Part shown: in pieces, positions 5,771-10,033 of the stretch
Layout of the letters: every line of letters starts with the position of its first letter
Numbering within the stretch: the stretch's first letter is position 1
From: Clostridia bacterium
GTDB lineage: Bacteria > Bacillota > Clostridia > Christensenellales > Aristaeellaceae
DNA: 10,033 bases
Assembly: GCA_017412445.1 (NCBI GenBank)
Contig: JAFPYA010000226.1
Location: forward strand, 1 to 10,033
Direction: 5' to 3'
The notes under the pieces: model-generated
Told to the model about the DNA's origin: nothing
Databases searched by the model: none
What the model saw: the letters and a program-made list of their open reading frames with translations, nothing else
Translations under genes and position numbers: made by a program

Positions 5771-6850
5771 TTATTGCCTGTCCTCAGGCAGGGTTACGGT
5801 GAAGGTGGTAATTCCGTTATCGCTCCGGGCCTTCACGTCGCCGCCGTGGAGCTTAACCACCTTTTGCACTATCGCAAGGCCTATGCCGTTGCCCTTGCCC
5901 GCGTGGGACTCGTCCTCCTGATAAAAGCGGTCGAAGACCTTTGTCAGGTTTTCGGGGCGTATGCCGCGGCCGCCGTTTGAGACGGTAACGGTGAGCTTGC
6001 CCGCGTCGCGGCTTATGCGTATGCTCACCTTTCCGCCCTCGGGACTGAATTTTACGGCGTTGTCGATAAGGTTTATCCACGCCTGCTTAAGCAGCTCCTC
6101 GCAGGCATCTATCTCGTATTCGTCAAAGTCGAGGTCGGGCTCTACGCGCTTGCTCTCCCATTTTCCGGCAAGCAAGAGCACGCAGGAGCGGATCTGCTCG
6201 CTCAGATTGTATTTATGTACGTCGCTGAGCATCTGGCGGTTTTCCACGCGCGTCAGGTTCATCATGTTGGTCGCCATGTCGGCCAGGCGCAGCGATTCCT
6301 CCTCTATCACGTCTATGTACTGCCTTTGCTGTTCAGGGGTGAGGTCGCCGCGCTTGAGGAGCTTGGCAAAGCCCGCGATGGAGACTATGGGCGTTTTGAA
6401 TTCGTGAGAAAAATTGTTTATGAAGTCGCTCCTCAGAAGCTCGGTCTGGCTGAGCTCCTCCGCCATTTTGTTGAAGCTGTCTGCGATGTCGACCGCCATG
6501 GACACGTTACTGAAGGGCTTTTTTAGCTTTATTCGCACATCGAAATCGCCCGCGGCCAGGCTGTCCAGCTTGTTTATTATGTTGTTTACGGGCTTTAAGG
6601 GAATGTTGCTTATGGCAAAGGCCAGCCCCGTGCCTATCAGAAGGCTTATGAGCGACATGTACAGTACCACCGACATAAGGCTCGTGGACAGGTCTGAATA
6701 CGAGCTTATCACGCCCGTGTGTATGAGCAGCCAGAGTATCAGCGCCGACAGGCCGAGCGTCAGAACCAGTATCACAAACACGAGCAGCGCAAAAAACACC
6801 AGCAGCGACAGCCGGTTGCTGCGCGTCCTTTTGTCCCTTGAGACGTTCAT
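5771..6850 (-). CDS. two-component sensor histidine kinase, membrane-bound
   Basis: 359-aa histidine kinase that would autophosphorylate and pass phosphate to the adjacent response regulator. Order: basic N-terminus, TM helix (about 15-44), a very short outside loop of some 15 residues, TM helix (about 59-82), HAMP linker (about 83-135), H-box FINNFSHEFKTP with His149, N-box WINLIDNAVKFSP (258-270), F-box VFDRFYQ (305-311) and G2 box GKGNGIGLAI (318-327). The G1 box reads SNGGRGI (291-297) with Asn where Asp is usual, a variant also seen in some VanS-like kinases. With almost no extracytoplasmic domain it likely senses at or within the membrane. The start overlaps the regulator stop by ATGA, so translation is coupled. 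The signal cannot be told from sequence. Confidence 0.95.
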   Translation of the reverse strand: MNVSRDKRTRSNRLSLLVFFALLVFVILVLTLGLSALILWLLIHTGVISSYSDLSTSLMSVVLYMSLISLLIGTGLAFAISNIPLKPVNNIINKLDSLAAGDFDVRIKLKKPFSNVSMAVDIADSFNKMAEELSQTELLRSDFINNFSHEFKTPIVSIAGFAKLLKRGDLTPEQQRQYIDVIEEESLRLADMATNMMNLTRVENRQMLSDVHKYNLSEQIRSCVLLLAGKWESKRVEPDLDFDEYEIDACEELLKQAWINLIDNAVKFSPEGGKVSIRISRDAGKLTVTVSNGGRGIRPENLTKVFDRFYQEDESHAGKGNGIGLAIVQKVVKLHGGDVKARSDNGITTFTVTLPEDRQ

Positions 6851-7521
6851 AGCTTTTTTACCGCCTTGTAGCCAAGTCCCCTGACCGACACTATCTCAAA
6901 TTCCTCCCAGCCCTCGAACCTGCGGCGCAGCCTGCCCACGTGCACAGTGACCGTCTCCCAGCCCGTTTCGCTGTTCGCGCCCCAAATTTCCTCAAGCAGC
7001 TGTATGCGCGTGAAAATCTTGCCGGGATAGGACAAAAGCTTGTACAAAAGCAAAAACTCCTTTTGCGGCAGCTCCTGAGTGACGCTTCCCTTGCTTACGG
7101 TGAGCCCGTCGTAGTCTATCACCACGTCGCCTATCACTATTTTGCGCTCGCTTGCAATCTTGGCGCGGCGTAGCAGCGCCTTTATCCTCAAAAGCAGCTC
7201 CACCTCGTCTATGGGCTTGGTCATGTAGTCGTCTGTGCCGGCGATAAAGCCCTTGTGTCTGTCATCCGGCAATTGGCGCGCCGAAATCATGAGCACGGGC
7301 AGATTGTTGTTGCCCATCCTCAGCCGCTTTGTGAACTCGTAGCCGTCCATGCCCGGCATCATCACGTCGAGCACCACGAGGTCTATGTGCTCCCTGTCCA
7401 TGACATTAAGCGCCTCGACGCCGTCAGGGGCGGTAAAGACCGTGTACCTGTCGGCCTCAAGCAGAGTTTTGAGTAAAAGGCGCGTGTGCTTGTCGTCGTC
7501 CGCGACCAGTATATTGAACAT
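6847..7521 (-). CDS. OmpR/PhoB-family response regulator
   Basis: 224-aa DNA-binding response regulator. The receiver domain (1-118) has the acidic pair Asp8-Asp9, the phospho-acceptor Asp52 in VVLDVMMPGMDG, Ser80 in MISAR at the usual Thr/Ser switch position, and Lys102 in TKPID. The C-terminal winged-helix domain (about 126-222) contains LPQKEFLLLYKLLSYPG and VTVHVGRLRRRFE, ending in VSVRGLGYKAV, all typical of OmpR/PhoB. Catalytic residues are intact. GGAG lies 7 bases before the ATG. It is the first gene of the regulator-kinase pair, read leftward from a strong promoter back-to-back with the ATP synthase promoter. Targets are unknown; the adjacent lipid and ATP synthase operons are natural candidates, as inference only. 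Confidence 0.96.
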   Translation of the reverse strand: MFNILVADDDKHTRLLLKTLLEADRYTVFTAPDGVEALNVMDREHIDLVVLDVMMPGMDGYEFTKRLRMGNNNLPVLMISARQLPDDRHKGFIAGTDDYMTKPIDEVELLLRIKALLRRAKIASERKIVIGDVVIDYDGLTVSKGSVTQELPQKEFLLLYKLLSYPGKIFTRIQLLEEIWGANSETGWETVTVHVGRLRRRFEGWEEFEIVSVRGLGYKAVKKL

Positions 7522-7575
7522 ACGCTTTCTCCGTGCCGTTTTTGCGCCGCTTAACGGCTCTCGACGTTTTTTTGT

Positions 7576-7604
7576 AGTATATCATTTTTTCATCCTCAAT
7601 TCAA
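7576..7604 (-). promoter_or_regulatory. promoter of the response regulator-kinase pair
   Basis: Reverse strand TTGAAT (7604-7599), 17-bp spacer, TATACT (7581-7576), with TG one base before the -10 box (extended -10). The predicted start is near 7569, giving a leader of about 48 nt with a T-run and a small GCCG/CGGC stem. Confidence 0.75.
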
Positions 7605-7606
7605 GC

Positions 7607-7635
7607 TTGCCATGGGCGGATTTATGTGTTATAAT
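7607..7635 (+). promoter_or_regulatory. promoter of the ATP synthase operon
   Basis: TTGCCA (7607-7612), 17-bp spacer, perfect TATAAT (7630-7635) with TG one base upstream, so an extended -10. Eleven of twelve core bases match consensus. Transcription should start near 7642, about 29 nt before atpZ. Its -35 is only 2 bp from the -35 of the divergent promoter. Confidence 0.85.
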
Positions 7636-7670
7636 GTGAATACAATCGTTATAAAGCGCGGGGTGAAAAA

Positions 7671-7922
7671 GTGAAAAGCCTCGGCAAGCTCGTGTGGATA
7701 ACCCAGTTGGGCATGAGCGTGGCCGCGCCCATGGCCGGCTTTACGCTCATCGGCGTGTGGCTCAAAAACAAGTTTTCTCTGGGCGCGTGGATAATCGCGG
7801 TGTTTTGCCTGGTAGGGCTGATAAGCGCGTGCGACTCGTTCAGGCTCACGCTCAAGGCCATGGAAAAAGCCGAAAAGAAGGACGACCCGGAGCCGCCTGT
7901 ATCCTTTATCGAACACAAATAA
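7671..7922 (+). CDS. atpZ: AtpZ/AtpI-type F0F1 ATPase accessory protein
   Basis: 83-aa protein with two membrane helices (about 9-30 and 38-58) linked by a short polar loop (LKNKFSLG), followed by a charged cytoplasmic tail. This layout and its place as first gene of an atp operon mark the AtpZ/AtpI family. Members are reported to assist assembly of the c-ring or to affect Mg2+ transport. The start is GTG at 7671, set by GGGGTG five bases before it; no suitable in-frame ATG exists nearer. It is the first gene after the strong extended -10 promoter. The exact role is uncertain because family members are weakly conserved. Confidence 0.85.
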   Translation: MKSLGKLVWITQLGMSVAAPMAGFTLIGVWLKNKFSLGAWIIAVFCLVGLISACDSFRLTLKAMEKAEKKDDPEPPVSFIEHK

Positions 7923-7963
7923 GGCAGAACAAAGCAAATATATAATATGTAAAGCAGGTCTGA

Positions 7964-8356
7964 ATGAAAGACAAAAAAGAGCTTATTATCGTCTCCTGTG
8001 CGCTTTTGCTCATGGCGGGGTGCACGGTGGGCGTGTTTGCGCTTATAGGCAAATTGACGTTAAGCGTATGGCTGGGCGCATTTTGCGGCGCGTTTCTGGG
8101 CATAATAAACTTCTTGATAATGACCTTAAGCGCAAGCAAGGCGACCGGCAGCGCGGCAGACAGCGGCGACGTAAAGGCGGGGCAAGGCGCGATGCGCCTA
8201 AGTCTCATACTCAGATACGTCATCATTTTCGGCGCGCTCGCGCTGCTGGCAAAGCTGAAGGTTATAAACCCCATAGCCGCGGTTGTGCCCCTCGCGTGCA
8301 TGCCCCCTGTTATCATAATGACCGTGTATTTTGCCGGAAAGGCGGGTGACAAATAG
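7964..8356 (+). CDS. atpI: ATP synthase subunit I (AtpI-like), four-helix membrane protein
   Basis: 130-aa protein with four predicted membrane helices, about 7-29, 33-55, 78-98 and 104-125. A polar insert between helices 2 and 3 (SASKATGSAADSGDVKAGQ) is likely cytoplasmic. Length, topology and position directly upstream of atpB match the AtpI family, an assembly or stability factor for the Na+/H+ ATP synthase rotor. The ATG at 7964 follows a weak AGG-containing RBS. Its TAG stop abuts the ATG of atpB with no spacer, so the two are translationally coupled. A 41-base A/T-rich spacer separates it from atpZ. Confidence 0.85.
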   Translation: MKDKKELIIVSCALLLMAGCTVGVFALIGKLTLSVWLGAFCGAFLGIINFLIMTLSASKATGSAADSGDVKAGQGAMRLSLILRYVIIFGALALLAKLKVINPIAAVVPLACMPPVIIMTVYFAGKAGDK

Positions 8357-9262
8357 ATGAATTTGAGCGTAAACGGCGCGTTTGTCTATTATACTATACC
8401 CGTGCTGGGCGGCATACCAATTACTCAGACCACCGTCAGCTCCTTTTTGGTGGCGCTCACGGTGATAATCGCGTCCATCATTATACACAAAAAGCTCAAA
8501 AAGCGCCCCCGAGGCTGGCAGGTGCTGGTGGAGAAGGGCGTGGACATGCTCTACAATATGGTGCGCGAAACCATGGGCGAGCACAACATAAAATGGGCGC
8601 CCTTCATAGGCACGATATTTTTGAGCAGCATACTTGGCAGCTTTATAGGCCTGACCGGCTTTTTGCGCTCGTCCACTGCGGACATAAGCTGCGTGATGGT
8701 GTGGGCGCTGATGATAAGCCTCATCACATGGTTCAACGGCATACGCTATAACGGCTTTTTCGGCTGGCTCAAGGGCTTTACTGAGCCTATAGCCGTTATG
8801 ACCCCGATGAACATAATCAGCGAGATAGCTCAGCCCGTGTCCATGGCCTTCAGGCATTTCGGCAACGTAGCGGGCGGCGGCGTGATAACGAGCATACTTT
8901 ACCTCGCCCTGTCGCTTTTGTCCTCGAAGGTGCTCGGGCTGATTTCTTCAAGCGGCATAGCCGTGGGAATAATAGTGGCGGCAGCAGGCGCGGCGATAAT
9001 AATACTGCATATAGTAAAAAAGACGAAGCTGCGCTACCTGATAACAGGCATAATAGTTTTGATGCTGGGGCTTGGCGGCGTGCTTCAGGCGCTGGGCGTG
9101 CTCTCGGGCGTGCCGGTTCTGGCCTTCGGCATTCCCGCGGTGCTCAGCTGCTACTTCGACCTGTTCAGCGGCTTTGTGCAGGCATACGTGTTTTCGCTGC
9201 TCTCAATGGTATACATTAGCAACTCCTGTCCCGCGCCCGCTCAGGAAAAGCAGGGACAGTAA
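8357..9262 (+). CDS. atpB: F1Fo ATP synthase subunit a, with an extra membrane segment
   Basis: 301-aa stator subunit that forms the two ion half-channels against the c-ring. The essential Arg is Arg166 in AFRHFGNVAGG, preceded by EIAQPVSM; the C-terminal helix has FVQAYVFSLLSMVYI with Gln275, equivalent to E. coli Gln252. The spacing is odd: Arg to Gln is 109 residues against 42 in E. coli. The surplus, roughly residues 193-258, is very hydrophobic and contains two helix-length stretches joined by KKTKLR, so an extra transmembrane hairpin seems inserted between the two slanted channel helices. There is no frame break. Of 36 Ile codons, 27 are AUA. It starts directly after the atpI stop, with a GGCGGG sequence in atpI as likely RBS. 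Confidence 0.95.
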   Translation: MNLSVNGAFVYYTIPVLGGIPITQTTVSSFLVALTVIIASIIIHKKLKKRPRGWQVLVEKGVDMLYNMVRETMGEHNIKWAPFIGTIFLSSILGSFIGLTGFLRSSTADISCVMVWALMISLITWFNGIRYNGFFGWLKGFTEPIAVMTPMNIISEIAQPVSMAFRHFGNVAGGGVITSILYLALSLLSSKVLGLISSSGIAVGIIVAAAGAAIIILHIVKKTKLRYLITGIIVLMLGLGGVLQALGVLSGVPVLAFGIPAVLSCYFDLFSGFVQAYVFSLLSMVYISNSCPAPAQEKQGQ

Positions 9263-9281
9263 GCGCATAAAACCTTTATTC

Positions 9282-9288
9282 AAGGAGG
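9282..9288 (+). promoter_or_regulatory. strong ribosome binding site of atpE
   Basis: AAGGAGG, 7 bases before the atpE ATG, is the strongest RBS in the operon and sits in a 33-base A/T-rich spacer. This fits the need for many c subunits per enzyme. Confidence 0.85.
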
Positions 9289-9295
9289 AAATATT

Positions 9296-9547
9296 ATGGA
9301 TCCCACTATCGCAGAAGCAATTGCAACCGCAGGCAAGGCCATAGGCGCGGGCATATGCATGGGCATAGGCGCCATAGGTCCCGGCGTGGGCGAAGGTACC
9401 GCGGTGAGCAAGGCGCTCGAGGGCATGGCGCGTCAGCCCGAAATGGCGGGCACGCTGCGCTCCACCATGATAATGGGCTGCGCCATCGCCGAAACCACGG
9501 GCATTTACTCGCTGCTCATCGCCTTCCTTATACTGTTTGTGCTGTAA
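9296..9547 (+). CDS. atpE: F1Fo ATP synthase subunit c, Na+-type two-carboxylate site
   Basis: 83-aa rotor subunit with two membrane helices and the conserved polar loop ARQPE (45-49). Ion carriage is by Glu66 in AIAETTGIYS. Around it are the residues known from Na+-binding c-rings such as Ilyobacter tartaricus: Pro29, Glu33 at the Gln32 position (GPGVGEG), Thr67 at the Ser66 position, Thr68 and Tyr71. Having both Glu33 and Glu66 resembles the two-carboxylate Na+ rotor described for Fusobacterium nucleatum. The prediction is Na+ coupling, or at least Na+ binding; this is inference from motif. An excellent RBS precedes the ATG. Confidence 0.97.
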   Translation: MDPTIAEAIATAGKAIGAGICMGIGAIGPGVGEGTAVSKALEGMARQPEMAGTLRSTMIMGCAIAETTGIYSLLIAFLILFVL

Positions 9548-9563
9548 CAAGCCGCAAAAACGC

Positions 9564-9570
9564 AAAGGAG
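9564..9570 (+). promoter_or_regulatory. atpF ribosome binding site that decides a TTG start
   Basis: AAAGGAG, 7 bases upstream of TTG at 9578. No in-frame ATG exists near the start of the conserved protein, so this RBS identifies TTG as the initiation codon. Confidence 0.8.
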
Positions 9571-9577
9571 AATCAAC

Positions 9578-10033
9578 TTGGGCAGTTTTGAAAGTTTTAT
9601 AGGCGTTGACTTTTGGACGGCGCTGTTTGTGCTTTTGAACACCCTGGCCATATTTTTCGTGGCGCGAAAGCTGCTGTTTAAGCCCGTGAGCAAGCTGATA
9701 AGCGACCGTCAGGCCGAGATCGACGGCATGTACAAGAAAGCCGAGGAGGCCGAAAAAAACGCCGCCGTGCTTGAGAGCGAGTACAAAGCCAGGCTGGCCG
9801 AGGCTCAGAGCGAGGGCGACAGGCTGATAAAGGAGGCCGCCGACCGCGCCGAGAAGAGGGGCAGCGAGATAGTCGAGGACGCAAAGAATCAGGCGAGCGC
9901 GCTGCTTGACAAGGCGCAAAGGGACGCCCTGAGCGAAAAGAAAAAGGCCGTGAACGAGGCAAAGGGCGAAATCGCCTCCCTCGCGCTGTCCATCGCCGAA
10001 AAGGTAGTGGAGAAGCAGTTGGGCGAGGGCGAC
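9578..10033 (+). CDS. atpF: F1Fo ATP synthase subunit b, partial (runs off right edge)
   Basis: Peripheral stalk subunit that ties subunit a to the F1 head. 152 codons are visible and the reading frame is open to the last base. The N-terminus (read M-GSFESFIGVDFWTALF) leads into one membrane helix, about 11-28, then KLLFKPVSKLISDRQAEID, the standard b-subunit junction. A long Ala/Glu/Lys-rich coiled coil follows, ending near SIAEKVVEKQLGEGD, which is where b subunits normally finish. Initiation is at TTG, after AAAGGAG; the first in-frame ATG is far inside the coiled coil. It follows atpE by 30 bases. The delta, alpha, gamma, beta and epsilon genes would be expected to the right. Confidence 0.94.
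   Translation, partial: MGSFESFIGVDFWTALFVLLNTLAIFFVARKLLFKPVSKLISDRQAEIDGMYKKAEEAEKNAAVLESEYKARLAEAQSEGDRLIKEAADRAEKRGSEIVEDAKNQASALLDKAQRDALSEKKKAVNEAKGEIASLALSIAEKVVEKQLGEGD

Noticed and set aside
7941..7946. TATAAT between atpZ and atpI, possible internal promoter
   Set aside because: No -35-like hexamer lies 16-18 bases upstream and there is no extended -10; the spacer is simply A/T-rich.
8198..8857. Minus-strand open frame of about 219 codons opposite atpI and atpB
   Set aside because: It lies over two clear membrane-protein genes, is rich in His and Tyr as expected of a shadow frame, and has no RBS.
9203..9919. Minus-strand open frame of about 238 codons opposite atpE and atpF
   Set aside because: It is antisense to the conserved c and b subunits and shows no independent family signature.
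1..10033. CRISPR arrays, insertion sequences, tRNA or rRNA genes
   Set aside because: No regularly spaced repeats, transposase motifs, cloverleaf-like sequences or rRNA segments were seen; the window is filled with chromosomal core-type genes.

Overview
The window looks like the chromosome of a GC-rich, Gram-positive anaerobe, most likely a Clostridia (Firmicutes) lineage. The reasons are a FakA/FakB-type fatty acid kinase pair, PlsX, an atpZ-atpI-atpB-atpE-atpF gene order, an ATP synthase c subunit with Na+-type ligands, strong AGGAGG ribosome binding sites, and heavy use of the AUA isoleucine codon. This rests on gene families and layout, so genus-level placement is not possible.

Layout. 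Positions 1-446 (minus) hold the start of rpsB (ribosomal protein S2). A promoter and a structured leader lie upstream, up to about 600. Positions 643-5584 (minus) are one tightly packed lipid operon, read from right to left: fakA (5584-3947), plsX (3935-2970), a DegV/FakB fatty-acid-binding protein (2950-2048), a two-domain GNAT acyltransferase of the YghO/bacterial ceramide synthase-like type (2046-922), and a small acyl carrier protein (917-696). It is closed by a hairpin terminator at 643-672. Positions 5771-7521 (minus) encode an OmpR-type response regulator and an intramembrane-sensing-type histidine kinase that overlap by 4 bases. A perfect 15-bp inverted repeat (5666-5701) separates this pair from the lipid operon. 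Positions 7607 to the right edge (plus) carry the start of the F1Fo ATP synthase operon: atpZ, atpI, atpB (a), atpE (c) and the partial atpF (b).

How the genes work together. FakB would present a fatty acid to FakA, giving acyl-phosphate. PlsX would exchange acyl-phosphate with ACP to give acyl-ACP. The GNAT protein is a plausible consumer of the acyl group, perhaps acylating an amine. FakA, PlsX, FakB and ACP all depart from their family signatures, so this may be a specialised side pathway rather than the housekeeping phospholipid route. The ATP synthase c subunit carries a two-carboxylate Na+-type site, and subunit a has about 67 extra residues between its essential Arg and the C-terminal Gln. 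The two-component system and the ATP synthase operon are read from back-to-back promoters whose -35 boxes are 2 bp apart.
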